DNA of 64,000 bases from Dentipellis sp. KUC8613 (taxonomy: Eukaryota > Basidiomycota > Agaricomycetes > Russulales > Hericiaceae), in assembly GCA_002286715.1 (NCBI GenBank), contig NSJX01000037.1, positions 1 through 64,000 on the forward strand, given 5' to 3'. The position numbers were made by a program, and so were the translations under genes. Positions 48,787 to 60,400 of the stretch are shown here, piece after piece (positions within the stretch are counted from its first letter, which is position 1; every line of letters begins with the position of its first letter). The notes beneath the pieces are model-generated. The model did no database searches. It was not told where the DNA came from and saw only the letters and a list, made by a program, of their open reading frames with translations.

Positions 48787-49997
48787 TCATGCCATATATG
48801 AATATGTCTTGAGCTGCTTCTCCAACTCCAAGCACTTGGCCTTCAATTCGTCCGTCTCCCTGATCATTGCATCCATCTCCCTAGCCACTTCCGCAATACG
48901 ACCTCCCAATTCGGGGACCCTCGCCTGACGCAGAACGACCGATAAGCACGGTGTTGGATGCGCGGCACGCATCATCAGAAGGCAACTCACCTTTCTGTCG
49001 CGTAATACGGATGCTTTAAGCCGCTCTCGGAGCTCATCATAGGCCGCTCGTATGGAGCGTGGGTCGATGTTCTGGGAAGGAGCACTTGACTCCTGGCCGG
49101 CATCGTTTGTGACAGCGGGGGCATCACAAAGCGGGGCAGGAGCGGCATGGCCATGGGTGTCTCGATAACAGTCCAGTGCTTCTTCCGGGGAAAGCTCGTC
49201 TGCACGGATCAGGTTTGACTCTGGGGCGAAGAACGCAGACCACCGAGAACCGATGAAAGTCTTGAGCGCATCCCGGAGACAGTCCTGCACCTCGACGGCT
49301 CCCGGAAAAGCACGCAGCAGGGACATACAAACCGCCGCAAACCAGGCGCAATTGGTCCGGAGCATGTCATGAGGGGATTCGTGAATTGACGCCGCCTGAA
49401 GGACGGCAAGAATGGTGAACAGTGGAATAGGAGCAGCGGAGAAGTCGACGCAAGCTACAATGTTGTAGTCAGGGGAGTCATGAACTTTCGGGTCGTCCTT
49501 CAAGGCCTTCACAACTGAACACGGCCTCGGAGACTGCTGACGGGTCCCTCCCAGTCGTGATCGCCGTGACACCAGACCCTGTCGCGGGCATTCAAGTTGA
49601 CATCCTCCGAGTCCGGGTTATCCTCTGTCGCGCGCGAAGGCCCCACGTCGGGTAGAGCCATGGAGGTAGTGCACTTGTCAATGACGCCCGACATCCGCTC
49701 AAACACGCACAGCGTGTCGCCGTGGGACTCATTCTTTGCGGTGAAGCTCAGGACGACCAATTCATGCCGGGGCGCCGACAGCCTCTTGCAATGGAAGGCT
49801 GCACGTACGGAGTACCTCATGTCCTCCAGGTCTTTGTCGAAGTGAGGATCGGAGTACCACTTGTTGACTTCTCGGACGAAGGTGGCCAGGGCCTGGGGCT
49901 CAGCACAACGAACGTTGTCAGGAAGAGATGGCATGTGCCCTTTAGTTGGTGTCTTGAGGGAAATCAAGTCCTGGATGACACCGAAAAGTGTGACCAT
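48787..49997 (-). CDS. Hypothetical protein, two overlapping exon frames
   Basis: Unrecognised. The first part (start about 49997, MVTLFGVIQDLISLKTPTKG; an alternative Met exists at 50105) contains VREVNKWYSDPHFDKDLEDM and HELVVLSFTAKNESHGDTLC. The second part contains YNIVACVDFSAAPIPLFTIL, NCAWFAAVCMSLLRAF and ends in a coiled-coil-like helix (REMDAMIRETDELKAKCLEL) with stop at 48787. The layout resembles fungal hypothetical proteins that have a globular domain followed by a coiled coil. The two frames overlap at 49509-49572. Only a weak donor (GTCACG near 49562) would join them in phase, so this may be a real short intron, a frameshift mutation or a base error. The coding quality of both parts is good. 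Confidence 0.55.
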
Positions 49998-50647
49998 AGC
50001 GAGTGGTCTGGTGGGATAGAGCCTACAATTGCGCAAGGTAAGGGTGCAAGGTCGACGTCTGGCGCTGACCCGAGTCCGCGCCGCGCCAGCATCCGTCTGA
50101 GACACCGTTCATATGAGTGCTGACAAGGTTACAAGGCGAGATGTTGACATAGGTGGGTGGTCTCGTTCGCGATGCTGTGAATATCTCACACATGAACGCA
50201 CCTGTACTTTGTCTTTTCAATGTTTTCTCATTCCAGACATTGACCTCTTATGCCCTCATCGATGAGGCGTCTTCAATATTGGCCAGATGGACTACATCGA
50301 GCGTGGCTGTTAGTCTCGCAGGTCACTAGGATCATGGACACGCTATGGATAAAATGGACCACTCACGTACACTGTGGCTTTCGACATTTGCGCAACACGG
50401 ATGGTACATAATCAATGTGAAGAGATTGAGACGACTCGGATGACCCCGCCGCGGCGCGAACAGTTGAACATTGTTCGGCTGCAGTAACTTGCTTGACATA
50501 TTTACTTACAACCATATCAAAAGCCATTCAAGCTCTTCGAAGCGCTCAAGCCGATAGCAGCCAGGTCCTGGGCAGATAAACTCATGATCTCGTCGCGATT
50601 CCTCAGCTCTATACTCATCTGCCAGCACACAGCTCGGAGTCCCAATC
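49998..50647. other. Divergent intergenic region
   Basis: 650 bp between the hypothetical gene and the amidohydrolase start. No gene, repeat or RNA recognised. Confidence 0.5.
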
Positions 50648-52168
50648 ATGCTCGACACCGCAACCGTCGCCCTTCTCGCCGACGTCTGCACACGCTACCC
50701 AGCCATTGACAATCATGCACATCCGCTTCTCTCAGAAACACACCGTGCATCGGTCCCATTCGAGAGCCTCGTCTCTGAGGCAGACGCTGCGGCTCTCCCC
50801 GATGCCGCGCACACCCTTGCCAGCTTTCGGGCGACCAAGGATCTTGCTGATCTGTACCAATTGAAAGACGACACAAGCAGTCCTGCGACATGGGAAGCGC
50901 TGAAGACCGCACGGAACGCGATTCCATACGACGAGCTCTGCCGCAGAAGCTTTGGGCCCGCGCATATCCAGTGTCTCCTTCTGGACGACGGCCTCGGTGG
51001 AGTCGAGGAAATGTGCGAGGGCTACAAATGGCACGACCAGTTCACCAGCAGCCCGACGAAGAGGATTGTGAGGGTGGAAGTTGTCGCCCAGGTATGTCTC
51101 TCGCATGGGGCGCTGGTGTTCCTCACTCATGCATCGCGACCAGGACCTACTGCAAGGCATCTTTGCGGAGTTCCGCGGTGTGCCGTCGCACGACAACTTC
51201 CAGGACGCCCTGAATGTCGCAGCCTTGTTCAAGAGAGTTCTCGCCAGCACCCTGACTTCAAGTGCAGGCGACCCGGAGGTCGTCGCATTCAAGTCCGTCG
51301 CATGCTACAGGACCGGCCTCGCCATCTCGACGTCATGTACGGAAGAGGAGCTCGCCTCCGCGTTGGTCGACGTCTACATCCGTTATCAGACCAACACGAA
51401 GCTGCGCATCGCGGACAAGGCCCTGAACGATTATATCGTCAGGGCCACGCTCGAGATAGCAGGCATGCACAGTAAGCCAGGTACGTTTCAAGCCCTCGCC
51501 GGCCAGAGTCACGTTCTCAGCGCGACTCGTTGGCGATGGCGCCGGTAGTCCAATTCCACACCGGGCTCGGCGACGCCGATATCACGCTCGCGCTCTCGAG
51601 TCCTGCCCATCTGCAAGCCGCCATCAAGGCGTACCCGTCCACGACATTCGTGCTGTTACACTCCAGCTATCCGTACACCCGCGACGCCGGATACCTCACG
51701 TCTGTGTACGCCAACGTCTATCTCGACTTTGGCGAGATCTTCCCGTTCGTGTCCGCAGATGGACAAGAGGCCGTGTTGAGGCAGGTCTTGGAGCTCGCGC
51801 CGACGAACAAGATCATGTGGTCCAGTGCGTACCCTACCCATCTGGAATCCTGCATGTATCGCCCATGGCCATCTCATTATGATCATTTTGCATGAACGCA
51901 GCGGATGGTCATTGGTGGCCCGAGTCGTATTACCTTGGGACGATCCAGGCCAGGAGGGCGCTGTTCAACGTTCGTCTTGCCGCTGTATGCACTCCCAGTC
52001 ATTGCTGACAGATGTGTTGATGCACAGATCCTGCATGAATACGTGACGAAAGGGCATATCAGCGCCTCTCAAGCGATCGGCATTGCGAAGAACGCCCTCT
52101 TTCACAATGCTAACCGCGTGTACACTCTCGGTCTGTCGGCCGACTTCCAGACCGAATATAGTCGCTAG
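50648..52168 (+). CDS. FluG N-terminal-type amidohydrolase (amidohydrolase-2 family)
   Basis: Metal-dependent TIM-barrel hydrolase or decarboxylase of unknown substrate. Five exons (50648-51091, 51144-51480, 51549-51824, 51902-51969, 52028-52168) give 421 residues in frame. Metal ligands: H23 and H25 in AIDNHAHPLL, His of VQFHTGLGDADI, His of FVLLHSSYPYTRDAGYL, and Asp of MWSTDGHWWPESYY. LLDDGLGG, EGYKWHDQF and TKRIVRVEVVAQ are typical of the FluG N-terminal half. In FluG this domain is fused to a glutamine-synthetase-like domain; here the protein ends after the amidohydrolase (ANRVYTLGLSADFQTEY), so it is the stand-alone form. A decayed relic of the same gene lies upstream. The last donor (GTTCGT) is weak but keeps the frame. 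Confidence 0.9.
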
Positions 52169-52489
52169 CATGTCAGTCCTGGCAGTCGCGATATCACGAG
52201 GCGCATGGTCTCATGTTCTCTTGATGTTACTGGGTCGAAGATGAGCAGTTCAGAAATTTACTGTATATTAAACCCGAGCAGCTTTGTATGATCTCAAAGT
52301 GAGCCATACTTTAATAAGGTATGTCATACACTTGAATGATCCCGGTCGCAAGGTGCCCGTCAAACGTTCTGTTACAATGTTCTGCGTCGGCCATCAAGCT
52401 GCATCGAGCTTCAAGCTTCAAGATAACCCCGCGCCGCAACTGTATACAATACATACAAGTACAGCTCCGACAGAAGTTACGCCTCCGAT
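52169..52489. other. Intergenic between convergent genes
   Basis: Short 3' flanks of the amidohydrolase and FunK1 genes; nothing recognised. Confidence 0.5.
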
Positions 52490-54162
52490 TCATGCGTCCC
52501 AGGCCGCGTTGATCTGCTCTGAATCGCCCGCGTGCCTTCGCATCTCCTTTTCTGTGGCTTCTAACCGCTTAGCAAGTTGAGATTCCACTTCTAGTCTCAT
52601 TTTCAGCTCCTTCCGCACAACAGAGTGAAATTCCAGTTTCGACTTCAATGTCTTCTTTTCTTGATCGATAACTTGAAGGACTAAATCGTGAATGACCCCA
52701 GGGGTATAGCCATTGTGGTATGTGTTGTACCCGAGGCTAAGGATTTTCCTCCACTCCGAAAGCAGGTGGTTCAAGCACGAGAAATAGGGATGAATCAGCG
52801 GCTGAATGACCTGCTCCAGATCCTCCGAAGACACTATAAACTGCCACTTTGCCACTAAGAGCGATCCGTCGTCAGAGTTGTCGAACAGGGCAAATATTTG
52901 GTCGCATAATGTCTTATTTGTGTCTTGTGTATACGGGCGTGCTCCGCTGCGACGGGTTCCGCCAGGACCGGCACGAGTAAGACAGATATGGAGGAGGACC
53001 CAGAAGAATGACTCGAGGTCATGAATGGCGCTGTGCACAAATATAGAGGGCGTTGTCCATCCACGGCCAAAAAGATAGGCTTGCATCACGACTTCTGCAC
53101 TCATAAAGGCCCTGGTTCCCTGGTATCCATTCAGCATCAGTAGGCCCCCCATGACATGACCAAGGGAGATGATCTTACGGTGCGTTCTTGATTGATGATT
53201 TGTCGATCATCCCAGAGCGGAGGAGGGCGCTGGCAGGCGTTGTTAATACTTTTGTGTTGTCGGTGCCATGGACATGACTTACCGAGGGTTTCCAATCGAG
53301 GAGGCGTAAGTCCTCTTTCGAGAGCGGCTGAAAGAATATCAGCATACCGTGCAAAGTTAGCGGAAGGCAGCACAATGTACCTTCTTCTTAGCTCTTAAAT
53401 CTGCATAGACGGACAGCACTGACTCGACATACAACGTTGCCCGAGATAGCCTGTTTTTATACCGGCTGACAAGACATCGGACTGCCGAAGGCTCCAAAGA
53501 CACGTTGAGTTCTTCTTTCAGGCCTGCATTCAAACGCAGTGCTTTGGCTTCATCTTCAAAAGCCGCTGGCTCCGGATACCGTCTTGACGTTGATTTCGTA
53601 TCTCCCACATCGAGAAGACGTCCAGTGGTACCCTGGGATATACCGGCCACGCCTTTCGGGCAGATGAAGACATTACGATTATTGATGTCCCGATGTAAGA
53701 TTCCCGAAAACCAGAGGTCTCGGTGCCCTAAACCGAAAGATTATATATGAATACAGGCGTCATATGCAACACGTTGTACAAACCTTTTATAGCATCGTAG
53801 AGTGCGTCTACGAGCTCAGGGATGTCGTTGAAGTCCGCGATCGTTCGACCATGGGTTTTGATCGGCCGCTTCGGAGGCCAAACGGTAGGCGTGGTGTGTC
53901 CGCCCACAAGACGTCGGTCGATGGTGAATCTCTCGACGGCGTAGATAAAAGACATTCGCTGCTCTGGATGCAGCTCGAGACGTTTGATCGACAACTGAGA
54001 CGCGTCTTCTTCTCGCTTTCGCTTTCCTATAGCCAGCAACAGTTCCCCAGGTCGACCGGAGGAAAACGAGGGCGTCTCGTTCTCGGCAGTGTCTGCCCCG
54101 TCAATGGAGAGCTTCGTTCTGGAGCAGACCGAAGAGTCGGGTGACATCCCTAGCCGTGACAA
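52490..54162 (-). CDS. FunK1-type fungal protein kinase, N-terminal lobe apparently missing
   Basis: Five exons (54162-53784, 53727-53381, 53327-53283, 53229-53179, 53119-52490) give 483 residues in frame. Seen in order: RTIADFNDIPELVDALYDAI, GHRDLWFSGILHRDINNRNV (catalytic loop), GRLLDVGDTKSTSRR at the DFD-like position, QERTGTRAFMSAEVV (activation segment) and IHDLESFFWVLLHICLTRAG. These are the hallmarks of the FunK1 C-lobe. The magnesium motif reads DVGD rather than the usual DFD/DWD, so activity is questionable. Before the C-lobe there are only about 100 residues with a KRKREEDAS basic patch. No glycine loop or VAIK-like lysine is visible, nor found upstream in 54163-54740, so the gene is N-terminally truncated, degenerate, or has an upstream exon I missed. 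The C-terminal tail is a charged coiled coil (VESQLAKRLEATEKEMRR). Confidence 0.8.
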
Positions 54163-57100
54163 TTATGTATGTCCCGAGAGACTGAACCTAGATGCAGCGC
54201 CGGAGCCCAAGTTCAGACCAGAGCAGGAGAGTCCACGGGGAGATGGCCAGAAGGTCGCCAAAACGAGGTGCCAGACGCGCGTCAAGATGTGTTGAACGAT
54301 AGAATGGTACAAGTTCGGTTTCGAGTCGAGGTAGAAGAGCAGAGAGCAAAGGCAGGCCCGAGTAGACTGGTGACCGAGTTTCTAGACTACCTTGTGCAAT
54401 GACGGACAAGTCAAGTATTGCATGTCCTGAGGCCACCAGACTCAATCTCGGACGCGAGACATGGTGCACGTGAGTCTTTCCAACCCTCACCTGACCAGCA
54501 GTTATTCGCGTCCTCGAGTCCAGTCGGCCGGCCAGCCCACCTCGTCACCGTGCATCTGTTCCTTTCCTTGTGCTACGCAGGCCCAACGCTTGTCCCCGAC
54601 ACGTGTGCACAGTCCCTCCGAACCCTAGGATCGCTTTGCTTCGAAAGCCCACGGTCGGGCGCAAGCTTCCTGCCAAAGCCACGCCAAAAGCACTGTCCTA
54701 GGCTCGTGGGCATCGCGCCGCACGTCCTGTATCACTGATCAGAGACCTATCGGCCGCTCAGCCTAATACACGGAGGCGAATTCCTGGTCCTACATCCTAT
54801 CGCGTCCATCTGGGGCCAACATGCGTCTTCCAGCCGCCCGCGCCCGCGCCCCGTCCACAGCCCCGCACGCGTCCACCACCACCACCACCACCACCTCCGC
54901 ACCCGTCGCAGCGCGCTCCTCCCGCACACAAAGAACGGACGCGGGCACCAGACGGCAAGCGTGGGGAGCCGCCGCACGCACACAGGCGACCCCGTGGCCG
55001 CGTCACTTGTGCCCAATATGCGCGCGATCACAACAAAGCCCTCGCGGGCGCCTACGCGCAAAGCCCTGAGTCCATATCCGTGCAGCCTATTGTCTGCGCC
55101 TTGTTCTAGTCTTGTTGTGTTGCCCTGGCTGGTGCTTCGTGATGGCCACAGCCACCGCCCCCGCGAGCCATATAAACCCCTCCTCCCCCCCCCCGGTTTG
55201 GGATTCTGCATCTCTCCAGCGGGGCACGCCTCGACTTGGGCATTCGTATTCGTATTCGGTACTCGGACGGCGACGTCTTGAGCAAGTCCGTATTCAAGAG
55301 CGAGGGTCGAGTGAGTTCTCCTCTTCGTGTTGTGGGTTCGGCGGTCGTTGGGCGGTGCTCGTCGCAGATGTCGTGTCGGTGTCGGTGTCGGTGTCGTCGA
55401 CGGAGTGTGGCCCATGCGGGGGCGGGGTCGTCGAGGTGCAGGGGCGCACCTGTCGCTCTGGGGCGAGTGCGTCGGTGTCGATGTTGAGCGTGGCGGCGTA
55501 TATGCGTGTGGCCCACGCGACGGTGGCACTATCGAGGAATGGGGTGGCCATTGTTCGCGATTCCAGTGGGGCGGGCGATATGCGGCTCGCGGGGGACGGT
55601 CGGCGTCGTCGTCGCGATTTGTTTTGGTCGGGAGTGATTGTCGAGGACGATGACGGTGATCGACGGCGATGCATGCCTATAGGCAAGCGAAGCCTCGGGT
55701 GGTTCATCGTCGCCACCGTCGCCATCCCCGTCGCCGAATCCCGCTACCGCGCCAGTCGCCGAGCTTCAGTGCACAGTTCCACGAGCAACCCCGCTGACGC
55801 GCCTCCCACAGAAAAGGCCCTCGTTGAACCACCAAAGAAAAAAAAATACGAAGAAATCAAGAATAAATTTAAAAAATAGAAGGAAAAAACGGGATAAAAA
55901 AAGGCGCAAAAAAAGGCGCACGCACGAGGTGTGTACGACCCGCAACGTGCTCACAATCCCCGCCTGCGCGGTCCGTGCCACCGCAGCCCCACGACCGCGC
56001 CGCCCCAGGACCCTGTCGCGTCCCCTGCCTACGAGCGGGGACAGCGCTGTGAGTGACAGGCTTGTTCGCCGACCCGGACCCCAGGAGACGAGTGCGCGCC
56101 CGAGCTCCGCGCCGGGCGGTCTGCCAGGCCCTGGGGACCCTGCGCGTCGCCCCCCCGGGGCGGCGCCGACAGGCTTGTCCGGGCATGAACCTCGGGTGAT
56201 GGCGGATGCTTAAATTTTTGGAACCCCCTCCTGCGGCTTCGTGCTGTGGATTTGTTTCGTTGTTGTGGTCGTGGTGTTGTGGTTTGGTTTTTTAGGTGCT
56301 TTGGGTTTGCTGTTCGGCGAGCCGCTCGGTGAGTGGGGTGTTTATCGAGTTCGAGGGCTGGGCTGACCGCTGTGACAGGTTCGTCGACATGCGACTTATT
56401 AGTCCAGCCGCAAGATTGTTGCATAATGCGATTGCTTGCCGAGTGTGCTTCCCAGTTGCTCGGATGTGCGATTGCTGACAGGTGTGCGACGTCTCGTAGG
56501 CTACGACACCGACGCGCGAAGGGCGTCAAGCGCTTCCCTTGGGACTTCGACTCGTAGTGAATCAGCCTGTATGTCAGTTTGAGCAATGATAAACTCTGGC
56601 GTCGTTAGAGCAATACTGCGTGAATAAGATCGTGATAATCTCGTCGAACGCCTACCAATACCTGCATATCTGTCGAAAAACACCTTCAGCACAACAAAAT
56701 CGGGCACGCTGAGCGCATATACGCTGCTTCGCGAGGATGCGCACGTGTCCGCGCAGCCCACGACGCGCCACGTCGACGGCATGCCCAATGGCTGGCGCGG
56801 GTTTATAGAACTGGGCGCGCGGCTGGGATAGGCAGCCGGATGCGATGAGGAGCGATAAGTGCGAACGTGAGAGCTGGGAGGCGCTTTACGTGGCGGACGT
56901 GGTGAGAATTGCGCCCGGACGGCCTGCGCAGCGTACGCTGTGCGCTTTGCGGCGCAGGACAGCTCACTGGCAAGATGAGCGTCACGCGAATGAGATTGAG
57001 AATATTACCTGCGACGGCGCTATGTTCATGAAAATTCGCGAATAATTTCGAGCGAAAAGCACGATGGATGTGATGAGGAGGCGGGCTGGAGAGGCGGAAA

Positions 57101-57420
57101 GCGAGTCGAGCGCGTGAATTGGAAAAGGAAGAGGCGCGTGGTAAACGATTGCCAAAGAGCGCGCGCTCGCGGACTGGCAAGCTCTTGCTCTGCACCGCGA
57201 CCTTGATCGCATACTCTCCTCTCTCTTTCCTGGCGCGCCTGCGCACTCTTCGTTCAGGTGAGTCTACCGCCACACAGTACCGCCGAGTGTGTTCACTCAT
57301 CGCCGCACTCGCAGCGCATACGACTCTAGAGATCAGCACTCGCTGTATAATTCGTACTCCAACAGTGCTGCTCCTACGCTACGCTACACTCCACCGACAC
57401 TGCCCCGGCCGCTCGCCACA
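54163..57420. other. GC-rich intergenic region with microsatellites, no confident gene
   Basis: About 3.3 kb. Contains (CCA)n at 54873-54895, a C-run near 55187-55196, a GTGTCG hexamer repeat at about 55370-55399, and an A-rich stretch at 55846-55920 (several A7-A9 runs) in otherwise GC-rich DNA. Frames in 54747-55879 on both strands are low-complexity Arg/Ser/Pro peptides. A - strand frame at 56501-56788 (MGMPSTWRVVGCADTCASS...) is the only one that looks mildly protein-like but shows no domain. 57060-57420 should contain the NST1 promoter and leader, with a possible 5' UTR intron donor (CAGGTGAGTC) at 57256. Confidence 0.5.
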
Positions 57421-60400
57421 ATGGTCGCGACCAAGTCGCAGAAGCTGAAGCAACCGATCCGCGCCATGCCCGCGCCCGAGCCCGCCGTCGTGCCCGCGGC
57501 CACGCCCGCGCCCGCACCCGCCTTCCCGCCTGCGGCGTTCCCGCCGCCCGAGGCGGCCACGAACGGAAAGAAGAAGAAAAAGAAGAAGGGCAAGGGCAAG
57601 GCGACGCCGGACGTCGACGTCGAGCACCCCGCGTCGCCCGTACTGCCGCCGCCGGCCCTCGCCACCGATCTGGACCCCGCGCCCGCGGCGGCGGTGCCGC
57701 TGGAGCACGCGACGGCGCAGGACGAGCTGCTCAAGACGGCGAACGAGCTGTACCGGCGCATGGACGCGGACCCGGGCGGGCTGGGTGTGGGTGGCGGGGG
57801 ACTCGCGGCGGACGAGGAGTACTGGGCGTCGCTGCCGGCGCACATCCAGACGTTTGTGCGGAACGCGTACGGGCAGATGGAGGCGGGGGCGGCGGGGGCA
57901 GGGGCGGGAAATGGAATGAAGGCGCAGGCGATGTACGCGATCGCGCAGCAGCTGGTGCAGACGGGGACGGCGGGGGTGAACGGGCACGGACACGGCGGGG
58001 TGGAGGTCGGGGTGGAGGTTGCGGTGGGCGGGTGGCCAGGACATGTGCAGCTGCCGGTGGACCCGTCTGTGTTCTCAGAGACGGCGTTCCAGATGGCGAT
58101 GGAGCAGGCGGCGGCGGCGGGCGGGCTTGCGCTGGACGGCGTCGGGGCGTGGGTCGGGATGGGGCCGGCGGGGCGGCGAGGCGGGCCGGGAGAGGAGGAG
58201 ATGCTGGTCGACTCGGAGGAGGACTACAGCGACGACGACGGCCTCGGGCACGGCCACGGCCAGGTCCGGCCGGCGTCGGGACGAAAAAAGAAGGGCGCTC
58301 GGACGGAGAGCGGGCCGAAGGGTCGCACGGGGGTTCGTGACGAAAAGAGCGCGGCCGGCGATCCTCAGCTCGTCGCGCCAAACAGCACAACCATGCCCTC
58401 TCCCGCCGTCCCGACCCCGCCCAGCTCCCGTGCGGCCGGCAAGCAGCCCATGAACTACGCCCACTCCCCCGCCCCCGCTGCCCCCGCTCCCGCCCCCGCC
58501 GCTGCACCCACCCCGACGCAGCCAAAGACGGCCACCCCGCCCCCGCACAGAACCGCCCGAGCCGCGTCCAAGGCCCCCCTCCCCGCCCACGCTTATCCAC
58601 ACAACCATCCCCATCACCATCCATCGCCTCCATCCTCCAACGCCTCTGCGCCAACAAAGCATCGGCCGCCCGCAAATCATGCCCATCTTCCCCATCAGCA
58701 GTCCGGCCAGGCCCCGCAGGGCTCGCAAAAGACGAACAAGATCTGGAGCACGAGTTCCTCGGAGGAGCGCGAGCGCATCAAGGAGTTCTGGCTCGGGCTC
58801 GGCGAAGAGGAGCGCCGGAACCTCGTCAAGGTCGAGAAGGAGGCCGTCCTGAAAAAGATGAAGGAGCAGCAGAAACACAGCTGCAGCTGTGCCGTCTGCG
58901 GTCGCAAGCGGTGAGTGCGTCCCCGCTGCCCGAAAATTTTTCTGACGTCCCCCCGCGCCTTGCTTTGTCCGCCCCCGCCGCCCCGTCGTCCGTGCGCACC
59001 CACCCGTCCGCCGCGATAGAAATGCGATTGAAGAAGAGCTCGAGGTACTGTACGATGCTTATTACGAGGAGCTAGAACAGTACGCGAACTACCAGCAGCG
59101 TTACGTGTCCTCCGGCGGCACCCTCCCCCCTCCCCCCGGCCCCGGCCCTTTCCCAGGCAGCGTCGAGCTCGACAAGAACGGTGCCCCCGTCGGCGCAGCG
59201 CGCGCCCCGCCCGCCGCCCGCCACCCCCATCCCCCCGCAAAGCCGCCGCAGGCCGTGCTGACTAACGGCCGCAAGCCCACGGGCAAGCCGCACGAGAGCG
59301 AGTTTGAGGACGAGGATGCGGACGAGGAGTACGAGGACGAGGACGACTACGAGGAGGAAGACGAGGAGGACGAGGAAGACGAAGAGGACGAGGAGGATCA
59401 GGAGCCCGAGGAGGACGAGGACCCCAAGGCGCGCGGCCGCAAGATGAACGGCGCGCAGCAGGGCGGCCGTCGCGGGGCCGCGCCGAACGGCAAGGCCGCC
59501 GGGGGCGACGGCGGCATCAACTTTGGGAACAGCCTCTCGGTGACTGGTGCGTGTTTGCGATTGTTCCGGGTGGTCGTGTGCACGCACTGAACGCGTGTAT
59601 TTTTAGGCAACATCCTCACCGTGGCGGACGACCTCCTAAAAAATGACGGGCAAAAGTTCCTCGAGATGATGGAGCAGCTTGCGGAGCGCCGCATGCAGCG
59701 CGAGGAGGAGGCGACGCAGGACGTGGAGGACGAGAGCGACGAAGAGGACGAAGAGGACGCGGACGAGGATGAGGACGACGAAGAGGATGAAGAGGACGAG
59801 GAGGATGACGAGGATGATGAGGTGCGTACCCTCTTGCTATTTCCTTGATCCTGCCTGACTTTTTTTTTGCGACGCAGCCGCCTCTCACGGAAGAGCAAAA
59901 GATGGAGGAGGGCAAGAAAATGTTCTCCATCTTCGCGGCGCGCATGTTCGAGCAGCGCGTCCTGCAGGCGTACCGCGAAAAGGTCGCGCAGGAGCGCCAG
60001 CTGCAGCTGCTCCGCGAGCTCGAGGACGAGGACAAGGCGTCCAAGGAGCGCGAGGCGCGCAAGGCCAAGGAGAACCAGAAGAAGAAGGACAAGAAGCGGT
60101 GCGTGTTGCTGATCTCCGCTCATGACCATATCCTGATTGATTTTTTTATTCGACAGGTTGCAAAAACTCGCAAAGGAGGAGGAGCGCGCGCAGAAGGCTG
60201 CCGAGAAGGCCGCAGAAGAGGCCGCCCTGAAGGCCAAACAGGCCAAGCAGGAGGAACAGCAGCGCAAGAAGCGCGAGGAAGAGCGACTCCGCCGCGAAGC
60301 CGCGCGCAAGGCGGCCGACGAAGAGAAGCAGCGCAAGGAGGAGGAGCGCCGCAAACGTCTCGCCGAGGAGAAGGAGCGCGAGGCTGAGCGGGAACGCAAG

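Noticed and set aside
55112..55879. 255-codon + strand ORF
   Set aside because: It spans hexanucleotide repeats and an A-rich stretch; the product is low complexity and ends in a poly-Lys/Asn artefact.
57731..58675. 314-codon - strand ORF
   Set aside because: Antisense to NST1 exon 1, GC-rich and without stops by composition.
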